This document shows, piece after piece, positions 8,268 through 17,356 of a DNA stretch of 64,000 nt (its first letter is position 1; each line of letters starts with the position of its first letter). A program made the translations under genes and the position numbers. Location of the stretch: assembly GCA_020632755.1 (NCBI GenBank), contig JACKEY010000007.1, forward strand, positions 62,001-126,000. Reading direction: 5' to 3'. The notes beneath the pieces were generated by a model that saw only the letters and a program-made list of their open reading frames with translations, did no database searches and was not told where the DNA came from. This DNA is from Alphaproteobacteria bacterium (lineage in GTDB: Bacteria; Myxococcota_A; UBA796; UBA2385).

Positions 8268-9821
8268 TCAGAGCTGGTCGGAGCCCAGCAGGCCGCCGGA
8301 CTCGGCCTTCTTCCCGCCGATCCGCACCTGGATGCCCGCGGTCACGCCCGCGCTGATCGGGTTGAGGTTCGGCGGGTTGCGGATGTCCTGGGGGTCCAGG
8401 CCGTCGCTGCCCACGCGGGTGCTGGAGCTGCTCTTGCCCGCGATGACCGCGCCGATCGGCACGTGCACGTACAGGTCGATGGGGTCGGCCACGCGGACCT
8501 CGGCGCCGACCCGGCCGCCGATGCTGAACAGCACCGGCGCCGAGAAACCGTCGAGCTCTTCGATGGGCAGGCCGTAGCGGGCGGTGACCGTCGAGCCGAT
8601 GGTGACCGTGCCCTCGATGCCGATCACCGGGCGGATGATCGAGGTCGGCATCAGGGTGCCGAGCACCTGCGGGCCGAAGTAGCCGACGGTGTTCGTGACC
8701 TCGTCGGGATCGGCGATGGTGGATTCGTTGCCCACGACGTAGGAGTCGATGGTGATGGCGTAGCGACCGGTGGCGACGCCGCCGTGCAGGCCGGCTTCCA
8801 GGAAGGGCAGGATGCCGTAGGACACCGACCCGGCCAGGCCGGCGCCCGTGCCGCTCGTGACCGCCTGGTAGCTGTAGGCTTCGACCACCGACAGGTTCTG
8901 GCTGCTGCGGGCGTACAGGCCGAAGTACTCGCCGTGAGAGGGGCCGGTGCCGACCGCCAGACCGACGCGGGCCAGCAGCTGTCCCTGGCGGCCCAGGGCG
9001 CGCTGCCGCCACTCGACCAGCCGCATCCCGGAGTTCTTGTACCGCATGTACTCGCGCGGCCCCATGTCGATGCGCTCCCAGGGCTTGACCCCGTCTTCCT
9101 CCATGCGCTCGGTCAGGTCCGCGGTCGTGTAGCGCGGGCGCTCGATCTCCATCTCCTGGCGGGTCTGCAGGGTCGTGACGTCCCCGAGCTCCTGCGACAG
9201 CTGGTCCAGCTGGCGGGCGATCTCGGCGTCGCGCTGGATCTCGGCGTCGCGCTGCGCGTTCGGGTCGTCCTGGATCCGGATGTCGTCGGCGCGGCCGGCT
9301 TCGCCCTGGATGACGGCCACCAGCACGCGGGACACACCCTCGGCGAACACCTCGTCGTCGCCGACGGCCAGGTCGGCCTGGAAGCGCACGACCTCGCGCG
9401 ACTCCAGCACGTCGATGATGATGACCTCGACCCGGCTGGCCTGGCCGACGCTGTCCACCGAGCCCGACAGGGCGTACTCGGCGCGGGCGACCTCGCCGAC
9501 GACGAAGGTGCAGCCGACCTGATCGCCGCTGGGGCAGCTGCCCAGGTACATGTCGGCGCTGGTGTCGTAGACCGGCCCGACCTCGCGGATGCCGATGGCG
9601 TTCAGGCGGGGGTTCGCGTCGAGGTGCTGCTCGAGGAAGGCAGGCATCAGCGACGCGATGGACTGCGCTTCGGGGGAGCGGGCCTGGAAGGGGCCGACGA
9701 ACACACGCGTCTCGTCGGAATCCAGCTCGACCGGACCGCTGCCCGAGGCAGGGGTCTGGGCGAAGGCGGAAGACGAGAGGGCCAGCAGCGGAAGCAGGTG
9801 GGACAGCATCGCGCGGACCAT
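8268..9821 (-). CDS. Exported protein of unknown function, likely outer-membrane associated
   Basis: The 517-residue protein has a cleavable-type signal (about 1-21, AFAQT). Residues about 35-160 look like a nucleotide-independent alpha/beta domain of the FlgO/CsgG/LpoB kind (FVGPFQ, SIASLMPAFLEQHL, YALSGSV); this match is weak. Residues about 175-225 are a charged helix, probably coiled coil, with a repeated QRDAEI. Residues about 275-510 are Gly-rich alternating strands typical of an outer-membrane beta barrel. A second possible start lies at 9809. No catalytic motif is recognised. It is likely an envelope component. It sits between the exporter and an rRNA methyltransferase with no obvious functional link to either. 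Confidence 0.6.
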   Translation of the reverse strand: MVRAMLSHLLPLLALSSSAFAQTPASGSGPVELDSDETRVFVGPFQARSPEAQSIASLMPAFLEQHLDANPRLNAIGIREVGPVYDTSADMYLGSCPSGDQVGCTFVVGEVARAEYALSGSVDSVGQASRVEVIIIDVLESREVVRFQADLAVGDDEVFAEGVSRVLVAVIQGEAGRADDIRIQDDPNAQRDAEIQRDAEIARQLDQLSQELGDVTTLQTRQEMEIERPRYTTADLTERMEEDGVKPWERIDMGPREYMRYKNSGMRLVEWRQRALGRQGQLLARVGLAVGTGPSHGEYFGLYARSSQNLSVVEAYSYQAVTSGTGAGLAGSVSYGILPFLEAGLHGGVATGRYAITIDSYVVGNESTIADPDEVTNTVGYFGPQVLGTLMPTSIIRPVIGIEGTVTIGSTVTARYGLPIEELDGFSAPVLFSIGGRVGAEVRVADPIDLYVHVPIGAVIAGKSSSSTRVGSDGLDPQDIRNPPNLNPISAGVTAGIQVRIGGKKAESGGLLGSDQL

Positions 9822-9848
9822 ACCAGAGCCGCGCCGGATGCTGCCGCT

Positions 9849-11474
9849 CTACCGCACGACGCGACGCCGGGGCTTGCGGCCCGCGCCCTCGGGGGCGGGG
9901 GCCGGCGGGTCGAGCAGGGCCAGCACCTCGACGTGGGCGGTCTGCGGGAACATGTCGTAGGCCCGCAGCGGCCGGGGCCGCCAGCCCAGCGCGACGAGCT
10001 CGGCCAGGTCGCGGGCGAGGGCCCTGGGGTTGCAGGACAGGTAGGCCAGCCGGGCGGGCTCGAGGGCGGTGATCGCGGGCAGCACGCCCTCGCCCAGGCC
10101 GCGACGGGCGGGATCGACCATGACCACCGGGTGCTGGCCGGCCAGCCGGCGGCCCAGCTCGGGCAGCACCTCGAGCACATCGCCGCTGGTGAACTCGGCG
10201 GTGACGCGGTTCCGGCGCGCGTTCTCGCGGGCCCGGAGCACGGCGCCGTCCACCACCTCGACGCCGCAGGCCCAGCCGTGGGCCCGGCCGAGCGCGAGGG
10301 TGAAGCCGCCGACCCCGCAGTACAGGTCGACCACCGGCCGGTCACGGTCCGGCGTGAGCTCGACCAGCAGGTCCTGGGCGATCTGTTCCGCCACGCCGGG
10401 GTTGGCCTGGTAGAAGTCGCCCGGCCCGACGGCCAGCGTCAGCCCGCCCAGCCGCTCCTCGATGACGTCGCGACCGCGCAGGCACATCGTGCCGACCACG
10501 CCGTCTTCGTTGCGCTCGAAGATGTTGTTGCCCGGCTCGGCGTTCAGGTGCAGGTGCACCCCGATGATCTCGGAGACGTTCTGGGCCAGGCGCTCGGCGA
10601 ACATCCGCAGGGTGCGGCTGTCCCGGCCGGCGACGATGGTGACCAGCACCTCACCGGTGGATCGGCTCTGGCGCAGCACCACGTGGCGCAGGGTCCCGCG
10701 GTCCTGTTCTTCGTCGTAGGGCCAGATGTCGAGCTCGATGACCAGGTGGGCCACCTGGGACATCGCGCGGCGCAGGGTGGGGGTCGCGACATTGCAGCCG
10801 GGGATGCTCACGACCCGGTGGGTCTTGCGGGCGAACACGCCGACCCGCAGGTGACCGCGGTCGCTGCGACCGACGGTGAGCTTGACGGCGTGGCGGTAGC
10901 CTTCGTCCCCGTCCGGGCCCTGGGCGACGGTGTCGGGCAGCAGGGCGGTCAGGTCCTGGCCTTCGCCGGGGCCCGAGAACTCGGCCAGCGCGTCGCGCAG
11001 CATGTCCAGCCGGGCGTCGCGCTGGGCGTCGGGCTCGAGGTGCATCAGGGGGCAGCCGCCGCAGGCGGTGAACCGCTCGCAGGGGGGCTCGCGGCGGCCC
11101 GGCGCCGGGGCGCCCACGGGCTCGACGAAGCGGCCGGCGACGCGGTTGTGCCCCTCGAAGGCCAGCGCCACGCGTGCGGTCTCGCCGGGGATGCCCTCCC
11201 AGATGTCGACGGGCTTTCCGTCGTGCACGGCTTCCGCTTCGCCGCGGTGGTGCCAGCCGCCCGCGGTCAGCTCCACGGTCGGCCAGCGCTGGCCCGCGCG
11301 GCTGCGGCGCTCGGCTTCCGACTTGCGCCGCAGGTCGTCTTCGAGCTCGGGACGCCGCAGCTCGCCGTCGGGCGTCGCGGCGGGCGGCGGCAGGGGACCC
11401 TTGCCCCGGCGGCCCTTGCCCCGACGGGGCGCCACGGGGGGCATGTGCTTCTGGATCGGATGGCGCTTGGACAT
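9849..11474 (-). CDS. rlmD: RlmD/TrmA-family 23S rRNA uracil-C5 methyltransferase
   Basis: The 541-residue SAM-dependent enzyme begins with a basic N-terminal tail, then a TRAM-like region (about 60-110). Iron-sulphur cysteines follow in CERFTACGGC (about 120-130) with a further Cys in PGCN (about 215). The SAM-binding motif is VDLYCGVGGFTL (about 400) and the catalytic cysteine loop is SCNPRAL (about 485). Family members methylate U1939 (RlmD) or U747 (RlmC) of 23S rRNA; the 4Fe-4S cysteines favour the RlmD/RumA type, but the target base cannot be told from sequence alone. The start at 11474 is chosen because the frame upstream runs through the next gene. Confidence 0.88.
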   Translation of the reverse strand: MSKRHPIQKHMPPVAPRRGKGRRGKGPLPPPAATPDGELRRPELEDDLRRKSEAERRSRAGQRWPTVELTAGGWHHRGEAEAVHDGKPVDIWEGIPGETARVALAFEGHNRVAGRFVEPVGAPAPGRREPPCERFTACGGCPLMHLEPDAQRDARLDMLRDALAEFSGPGEGQDLTALLPDTVAQGPDGDEGYRHAVKLTVGRSDRGHLRVGVFARKTHRVVSIPGCNVATPTLRRAMSQVAHLVIELDIWPYDEEQDRGTLRHVVLRQSRSTGEVLVTIVAGRDSRTLRMFAERLAQNVSEIIGVHLHLNAEPGNNIFERNEDGVVGTMCLRGRDVIEERLGGLTLAVGPGDFYQANPGVAEQIAQDLLVELTPDRDRPVVDLYCGVGGFTLALGRAHGWACGVEVVDGAVLRARENARRNRVTAEFTSGDVLEVLPELGRRLAGQHPVVMVDPARRGLGEGVLPAITALEPARLAYLSCNPRALARDLAELVALGWRPRPLRAYDMFPQTAHVEVLALLDPPAPAPEGAGRKPRRRVVR

Positions 11475-11491
11475 TCCGGTCCTGTAATCGG

Positions 11492-12244
11492 TCACAGCCC
11501 GATGGGGGGGAGCCGTACCTCTGCGCCTTCGCGCTCCCACACCTGTCGCGTGCCGGCGTCGAGGTCTTCGTAGACCAGCCGGTCGAGACCCTGCACGAAG
11601 CCCACGCGCGCGGCTTCGTAGGGGTAGCCGAGCCCGCCGACGTTCATGCACAGGCAGTCGCCGATCCGCACCATGCCGGGCGACTCGTGGATGTGGCCGC
11701 ACAGCATCACGCCGTGGGTACGGGCGGCCAGCTCGCGCAGGGCCTGGCTGCCGACGTGCTGGCCGGCGATGGTCAGGTCGATGGGCGTGTTGGCCGGTGG
11801 AGCGTGGCACAGCACGATGTCGGCGGCCGGCAGGGTCCGGGCGCGGAGCTCGGCGTCGGTCCACTCGTAGGCGAAGCCCAGGATGTCGGGGCCGGCGCCC
11901 CCGATGCCCAGCACGCGCAGGCCGGCCACGTCGACCACGCGCCCGTCGATGTTCTCGGGCTCGTCCAGCACGGGCAGGTCGTGGTTGCCGGGCACGAAGT
12001 GGAAGGGCCGCCCGCGATCGCGGACCCGCTGCAGCACGCCGGCGAGCTCCTTGCGGTAGCGGGTCACCGTGGCGCGACTGCGCTGGTTCGCGTGCCCGCA
12101 GCAGGACAGGTCCCCCACGAGCAGCACGGCGTCGGCGTCGACCTCGTCGATGCGATCGAGCACGCGGTCGAGGTGCGGCCAGTTGGCGTGCACGTCGCCG
12201 ACGACCGCGAGGACGGGAGGCCGGGGCACGGCGGGTCGTGTCAC
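11492..12244 (-). CDS. Calcineurin-like metallophosphoesterase
   Basis: The 250-residue protein has all metal-ligand motifs of the superfamily in order: GDVHAN (D17, H19), GDLSCCG (about 44), GNHD (about 87), a His in LCHAPP (about 146), and GHIHES (about 182). It is predicted cytosolic, with two metals at the active site, hydrolysing a phosphoester of unknown identity; the small single-domain form resembles YfcE/Icc-type enzymes. It is followed 17 bp later by the rRNA methyltransferase and preceded by 7 bp to the membrane-protein gene, so the four minus-strand genes from YceI down may form one transcript. Confidence 0.88.
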   Translation of the reverse strand: MTRPAVPRPPVLAVVGDVHANWPHLDRVLDRIDEVDADAVLLVGDLSCCGHANQRSRATVTRYRKELAGVLQRVRDRGRPFHFVPGNHDLPVLDEPENIDGRVVDVAGLRVLGIGGAGPDILGFAYEWTDAELRARTLPAADIVLCHAPPANTPIDLTIAGQHVGSQALRELAARTHGVMLCGHIHESPGMVRIGDCLCMNVGGLGYPYEAARVGFVQGLDRLVYEDLDAGTRQVWEREGAEVRLPPIGL

Positions 12245-12251
12245 GGAGGGC

Positions 12252-12656
12252 TCAGCCCGGTCGCGCGGACATCAGGCCGAAGATGGCGACCATGACCAGC
12301 AGCTCGATGCCGGCGCCCGCGACCAGCCGGCTGGCCGCCGTGCCGCCGTCGCGGGCCACGGCCAGCTCGGACTTCACCATGCGCTTGCCGACGATCTCGA
12401 CGGGCACCCACAGGACCAGGGACACCCACGCCCACCACACATCCAGCGGGTAGGACAGGACGAAGATCATCGTCAGGCCCAGCACGACGTTGATCCGGCC
12501 CGACATCAGCAGGCCCAGGTTGTGCACGTGGTGCTGCACCGTCGCGATGCGCGCGTCGGTCCGGCCCTTGGTCAGGGCCAGCACCAGGTTCACCAGGGCC
12601 GCGACGAAGGCCAGGTAGCCCAGCGTGCGGTGCAGGTGGATGAGCCCGACCTCCAC
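12252..12656 (-). CDS. Small four-TM membrane protein, possibly cytochrome b561-like
   Basis: The 134-residue protein, starting at GTG 12656, has about four TM helices (about 10-28, 45-65, 72-90, 112-130). Histidines lie near the membrane (H7, H9 and the cluster at about 42-46), which could ligate haem, but no family signature is certain. Its start is one base downstream of the stop of the YceI-like gene, so the two are co-translated. In E. coli yceI lies beside the cytochrome b561-like yceJ, so an electron-transfer role beside YceI is plausible but is inference from context. Confidence 0.6.
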   Translation of the reverse strand: MEVGLIHLHRTLGYLAFVAALVNLVLALTKGRTDARIATVQHHVHNLGLLMSGRINVVLGLTMIFVLSYPLDVWWAWVSLVLWVPVEIVGKRMVKSELAVARDGGTAASRLVAGAGIELLVMVAIFGLMSARPG

Positions 12657-12657
12657 G

Positions 12658-13542
12658 TCAGTTCCCGCCCTTGTTCAGGGGGACGGCCTTGGTGCCCGGC
12701 GCCGAGGGGCCGGCCTTGGGGTCCAGCGTCGCGGGCGCGCCCGGCTTCGCCTTCTGCTCGACCTTGGGGAGCGCCTTGGGGCCGCTGCCTTCGGAGGGCG
12801 GCTGGGCGGCCGGGGTCTCGGTGGTGGAGGGCGTGGCCGGCTCGGGCGCGGGGGGACCCACCACCATGTCCACGCTGACGGTCACCGCATCGAGCAGCGA
12901 GTCGTGCTGGCAGAGCGTGATGAGCGCCTGCTTCTGCGCGTCCATGCCGAGCGCCTGCATGTCCACCACGAAGGGCTCGGTCGACTTCAGGTGCAGCTCG
13001 CTGTCGCCGGTGCGCTCGATGCTCACGGGCGCGATCAGCTCGACCGTCGCTTCCCGCCAGGTCAGCGTGCCCCGCAGCTTGCCCGAGGCGGTCTTGCCGA
13101 CCTCGGCCAGGGTGTCGGTGGTCTCCATCGACTTGATCGCGAAGGTCGTGGTCGGGTGGGCGGCGACCTCGAAGAAGGTCTCCTTGATGCGGTCGTCGCG
13201 CAGCTCCAGGCCGCTGTCCCAGCTGGCCAGGTCGATGGTGAGCTCGCCGCTCGTGCCCTTGGGGTCGTCCAGATCCACCCGCACGCTGCCCGTCACCCCG
13301 GTGAACTTCGCGGGCACCTCGACGTCGCCGTTCTTGACGGTGATCATGTCGATGGTGGCGGACTGCACCTGCAGCTCGGTCGTCTTCTGCGGGCCGCTGG
13401 CGTCGGGCGGCTGCTGATCGCCAGCCGCGGGAGGGCCGGGCGGCGGCGTGGTCGTCGACGCGGGCTCGGTGCCCCCGTCGCAGGCCGCGAGCAGGGGGAG
13501 GAGGACCAGGGCAGCCGGGTGCCGGAGGAGGGCGATGGACAT
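12658..13542 (-). CDS. YceI-family lipoprotein with Pro/Ala/Lys-rich tail
   Basis: The 294-residue protein has a signal ending in LAAC, a Pro/Thr-rich linker (to about 55), a YceI-like lipocalin beta-barrel (about 55-230), and a low-complexity Pro/Lys-rich tail (about 230-294). YceI proteins bind polyisoprenoids or other lipids in the periplasm. The family features seen are the SWDSGLELRDDRIKE region and the strand pattern around PTTTFAIKS. It is unusual in being lipid-anchored and in carrying a long basic C-terminal tail. It is the first gene of the set with the small membrane protein. Confidence 0.8.
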   Translation of the reverse strand: MSIALLRHPAALVLLPLLAACDGGTEPASTTTPPPGPPAAGDQQPPDASGPQKTTELQVQSATIDMITVKNGDVEVPAKFTGVTGSVRVDLDDPKGTSGELTIDLASWDSGLELRDDRIKETFFEVAAHPTTTFAIKSMETTDTLAEVGKTASGKLRGTLTWREATVELIAPVSIERTGDSELHLKSTEPFVVDMQALGMDAQKQALITLCQHDSLLDAVTVSVDMVVGPPAPEPATPSTTETPAAQPPSEGSGPKALPKVEQKAKPGAPATLDPKAGPSAPGTKAVPLNKGGN

Positions 13543-13606
13543 GGGAGGGCTCCACGTGTGGGGACACGAGCGCCCCGCCTAATCGACCGGCGCGGGCCGG
13601 CAACGC

Positions 13607-16267
13607 TCAGCGGGTCAGGCGTCGGTAGACCTGCAGCAGGCGGCGGGGCAGCAGGTCGACCCGGTCGATGACGGTGTAGCCCCCCTCGCCGTAGGTGCGG
13701 GCCAGGTACTCCGGCCCGTGGGGATCCACCGTGATGCAGAACGGGTGGATGCCGGCCTTGCGCGCCTCGAGCAGCGCGGCGCGGGTGTCTTCCTGGGCGT
13801 AGCGGTCGGCGTAGTGGTCGCATCCGCAGTCCAGCGGCTTGCCGTCGGACAGCAGGATGAGCAGCCGGATCCGGTGGCCGGTGGCCGCGAGCTTGGCGGT
13901 GGCGTGGCGGATCGCGGCGCCGTCGCGGTTCTCCATCTTCCAGGAGATGCGCCCGATGCGCTCGCGGGCCCGGTCGTCCCAGGGGTCGTCGAAGTCCTTG
14001 GCCACGTAGAAGGCGACCTGGTCGCGGCCGTAGCCGGAGAAGCCGTAGATGGCCTGGTCGTCCCCGATGGCGTCCACCGCCTCGGCGATGAGCACCAGGG
14101 CTTCCTTCTCGACGTCGATGATCCGCTTGCCCTGGGCGTTGGCGAGCTCGTTGGTGCTGCTGCTCATGTCGACCAGGAAGGCCACGGCGACGTCGCGCTC
14201 CTGGGGGCGGTGCCGGGTGTACAGCCGGTCGCTGGGGCTGCCGCCGGCGCGGCGCTCGACGATCGCCTCGACCACCCGGTCCAGGTCCAGCTCGTCGCCG
14301 TCGGGCTGGGCCCGCATGCGCCGGACCCCGTCGGGTCGCAGGGCCTCGAAGGCGCGCCGTACCTCGGAGATCAGCGCCCCGTGCTCGTCGCGGACGCGGG
14401 TCACGAAGTCGGGGCTGCCGGGCAGCAGGTCGTACTCCGACAGCTTCACCCAGTTCGGCTTGTGGTCGTCGATGACCGCGTCCCACTCCGGGTAGAAGAA
14501 GGTCCGCGGGCGGGCCTCGACGTCCGGGTCCAGGGTGATGCCCTGGGCGCGGCGCAGATCCGGCGGCACGCTGTGCGGGTCGTCCCGCTGCTCGGCGATG
14601 CCGCCGCCGGGGGCGTCCATGCGGTCGAGCATGGCGGCCATCTCCTCGTAGGACTGCTCGGCGCGGGCCTGCTGGCGGGCCTGCACGGGGTCGCCGTCGG
14701 CGCCCTCGGCCCGGATGGCCCGCAGGATGTCGAGGGCCCGCTGCTCCACCTGGCGCTCCTCCTCTCCCAGCTGATCCACCCGCAGCTCGGCGGCGAAGGG
14801 ATCGGCCGACATCGGCCGGTAGTCGAGCTCCTCGTCGCCCTCTCCCTCCCCCTGGCCGCCCTCGCGCTGCCCCTCGCCCCCGTCGTCGCCGCGGGACCCG
14901 CCGCCGGCGCCGCCGCGGTCGTCGTCCTGCTGGTCGCCGTCGGCGCGCTGCCCACTGCCGCCGGGCCCGCCCAGGGGCTCTTCTTCACGCTCGTCCAGCC
15001 GCTTCTCGGGGGTCTCGGCCCGGCGCAGCAGGGCGTAGATCGGGGCGAAGGCCTGCTGCATGGCGGCGACGGTGTCGTAGACCGTGGCGCCGTCGGCTCG
15101 GACCCGGTCCAGGGCGGAAGCGGCGCGGTCGGCGGCGCGGGCCGCGGCGGTGTCTTCGGGGGTGTAGGGGGCCTCGCCGCGGGCCCGGCGGGCCACGGCC
15201 TCGATGGCCTGTTCGGCCGGGGCGAGGTCGTCGGCGACGGGGCGGTCCTCGCGCCAGCCCGGCGCGCCGTCGGCGGATCGGGCGTCCGGTCCGCCGGCCA
15301 GCTGGTCCATGGCGTCGGCCACGCCGGGGTACTCGGCGCGGACGCGGGCTTCCACCCGCAGGTCCTCCAGCACCCGGAACAGGTCGCGGGCCAGGACCGG
15401 GTTCGGGAAGCCGCGCAGCAGGCGCTCGACCTCGAGCTCGCCGTCGCGGGGGGCGGGCCAGTCGCCTTCGACCTGCTGCAGGTCGAGATCCAGGGTGCCG
15501 AACTCCAGGTAGCCGGCCGCCCGCGCGGCCAGGACCCGGTAGATCAGCCGGTCGCGCTCGTCGCCGAACCGCTCCATCCGGGGCGGCAGGTAGAGGTGGC
15601 GGCCGTCGGTGAAGGCGGCGCCGTCGCCGGCGGGCCGCACCTGCACGGTCTCGCCGCAGTGGGCGCGGGCGTAGAGGGTCAGCGAGCGGGCGACGTCTTC
15701 GAGGGCCAGGCCCGTCGTCAGGTCGCGCGCGGTGGTGCGGCCCTCGCCGGACTCGAGCCGCAGGAAGGACTCGGCCTTGCGGGCGCTCTGGTTGTGCAGC
15801 TCGATGCCGCGGGCGAGGTAGCGGGCGATGGCGGCGTCGTCGAACCGGGGGAGGAGGTCGGGCAGGGTGCGGACGACGAGGGGCAGGGCTTCGGGCCGCT
15901 CGCCCAGGACCACGCGAAGCAGCTTCACGTAGCGGCCGCGCTCGGGCTCCGGCACGCGGGCGAGGTGGTCGGGGAGGGTGAAGGCCACCAGCCGGGCCAG
16001 GTCGGGGTCGACCTCGGCGGTCTGGACCACCACGCGGGTGTAGGCGCGGGCGGTCGGCGCCCCCAGGGTGTCTTCGACCGCCCGCACGCTGCGGCCCCAG
16101 GCGCGCAGGGCCGCCACGTCGACCCGGGCCAGGGTGGCGAAGGGGCCGGCGAAGCGGGCGAGGCCGACGGCGTTGGCGACCGGGCCCTCCGGAGCGGCCC
16201 GAGACGCCTCGTCCACGACGGCGCGGGCGCGGCGAGCCAGGCGGCGGAGCGGGTTCTCGGGTGGCAC
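13607..16267 (-). CDS. NorD/CbbO-like protein with C-terminal VWA domain
   Basis: The 886-residue protein has an alpha-helical N-terminal region with TPR/HEAT-like character (about 1-200). The middle part is similar to NorD/CbbO proteins. A Gly/Asp/Glu-rich low-complexity stretch (about 420-480) follows, then a VWA domain (about 690-886) with an altered MIDAS, DMSSST at D700. NorD and CbbO act with AAA+ partners (NorQ, CbbQ) as metalloenzyme activators. No NorQ/CbbQ-type MoxR ATPase is in this window, so the partner must be elsewhere. The gene is divergent from the protease gene, with 59 bp between starts. Confidence 0.82.
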   Translation of the reverse strand: MPPENPLRRLARRARAVVDEASRAAPEGPVANAVGLARFAGPFATLARVDVAALRAWGRSVRAVEDTLGAPTARAYTRVVVQTAEVDPDLARLVAFTLPDHLARVPEPERGRYVKLLRVVLGERPEALPLVVRTLPDLLPRFDDAAIARYLARGIELHNQSARKAESFLRLESGEGRTTARDLTTGLALEDVARSLTLYARAHCGETVQVRPAGDGAAFTDGRHLYLPPRMERFGDERDRLIYRVLAARAAGYLEFGTLDLDLQQVEGDWPAPRDGELEVERLLRGFPNPVLARDLFRVLEDLRVEARVRAEYPGVADAMDQLAGGPDARSADGAPGWREDRPVADDLAPAEQAIEAVARRARGEAPYTPEDTAAARAADRAASALDRVRADGATVYDTVAAMQQAFAPIYALLRRAETPEKRLDEREEEPLGGPGGSGQRADGDQQDDDRGGAGGGSRGDDGGEGQREGGQGEGEGDEELDYRPMSADPFAAELRVDQLGEEERQVEQRALDILRAIRAEGADGDPVQARQQARAEQSYEEMAAMLDRMDAPGGGIAEQRDDPHSVPPDLRRAQGITLDPDVEARPRTFFYPEWDAVIDDHKPNWVKLSEYDLLPGSPDFVTRVRDEHGALISEVRRAFEALRPDGVRRMRAQPDGDELDLDRVVEAIVERRAGGSPSDRLYTRHRPQERDVAVAFLVDMSSSTNELANAQGKRIIDVEKEALVLIAEAVDAIGDDQAIYGFSGYGRDQVAFYVAKDFDDPWDDRARERIGRISWKMENRDGAAIRHATAKLAATGHRIRLLILLSDGKPLDCGCDHYADRYAQEDTRAALLEARKAGIHPFCITVDPHGPEYLARTYGEGGYTVIDRVDLLPRRLLQVYRRLTR

Positions 16268-16326
16268 GGCTCCTCGCTATCCCAGCGCGCCTGCGGACCG
16301 TCGACGCATGGCGTACCCTGCCGCGC

Positions 16327-17355
16327 ATGTCCGCCTCGACCCTGCTTCCGTCCTCCTCCCTCCTCCTCCTCGGCGCGTTGCTCCCGGCCACCGCCCGGGC
16401 CGGCGACCTCGCCGATCAGCTGTCCGCCGACGACCGCCAGCCGGTGATCGTCAACGGCCAGTCGGAGTCGGGATTCCCGCAGACGGTGGCCCTCGGCGCG
16501 GACTTCGGCGGCACGGTCTACACGGCCTGCACCGGCTCGCTCATCACGCCGCGCGTCATCCTGACCGCGGCCCACTGCGGCGAGGACATCCCCCTCGAGC
16601 TGGTCGTGTCCGCCGGCAAGGCCTTCTTCGGGGCCGACGCCAGCAGCGCCGACAAGGCGATCGGCTTCGAGGACATGGCGATCCACCCCGACTACGTGCC
16701 GCTGCAGAACGGTGTGGGCGGCACGCTCGGCGAGAACGACGTCGCCATCCTGGTGCTGGCCGAAGAGGTGACCGACGTCACGCCCTTCCGGATCAACCAG
16801 CGCGAGATGACCGGCGACGACGTCGGGCTCGAGATGAAGAGCATCGGCTTCGGCATCAGCAGCACGAGCGGCTCCGGCAGCGGCGTGAAGCGGTCGGCGA
16901 CGCTCACGCTGGACGACGTCGACGAGATGTTCCTGCTCAGCGACAGCGACACGAACCCCGACAACGGGCAGATCTGCTCGGGCGACAGCGGCGGTCCGCA
17001 GGTGGCGAAGCTCGACGGCAGCGACGAGTGGATCCAGCTGGCGGTGCACAGCTGGGGCGACCAGTACTGCCGGGTCGAGAGCGGCAGCACCCGCGTCGAC
17101 GTGGTCTGGGACTTCCTGTCCGAGCAGCTGATCGATGTGCACGGCACCGACGACCTGTGCGAGATCAACGGCCGCTACGAGAACGGGGTCTGCGACGAGT
17201 GGTGCGACGCGGTCGACCCGGACTGCGAAGAAGCGGTGGCCGAGGGCGACGACGGCGGCGACGGCAAGAAGGGCGGCTGCAGCGCGGTCGGCGGGGGGGC
17301 CGCCCTGGGGCTCGTCCTGCCCGGGCTGCTGCTGGCCCTGCGCCGCCGGCGCTGA
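16327..17355 (+). CDS. Secreted trypsin-like (S1A) protease with MYXO-CTERM-like tail
   Basis: The 342-residue protein has a signal peptide (about 1-25), a mature start IVNG (41-44) of the zymogen-activation type, and a complete catalytic triad H83 (TAAHC), D138 (ENDVA) and S221 (GDSGG). A Cys-rich segment follows (about 278-300), then an acidic Gly/Asp linker. The C-terminus is GGCS, one TM helix and a run of arginines, the layout of MYXO-CTERM sorting signals, so the protease is probably surface-displayed or processed at C318. The start ATG 16327 is directly before the signal. The membrane-protein gene starts 1 bp after its stop. Confidence 0.9.
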   Translation: MSASTLLPSSSLLLLGALLPATARAGDLADQLSADDRQPVIVNGQSESGFPQTVALGADFGGTVYTACTGSLITPRVILTAAHCGEDIPLELVVSAGKAFFGADASSADKAIGFEDMAIHPDYVPLQNGVGGTLGENDVAILVLAEEVTDVTPFRINQREMTGDDVGLEMKSIGFGISSTSGSGSGVKRSATLTLDDVDEMFLLSDSDTNPDNGQICSGDSGGPQVAKLDGSDEWIQLAVHSWGDQYCRVESGSTRVDVVWDFLSEQLIDVHGTDDLCEINGRYENGVCDEWCDAVDPDCEEAVAEGDDGGDGKKGGCSAVGGGAALGLVLPGLLLALRRRR

Positions 17356-17356
17356 G

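Noticed and set aside
8463..11573. A 1,036-codon plus-strand frame over the envelope and methyltransferase genes
   Set aside because: It is antisense to two genes with clear motifs and has only low-complexity composition.
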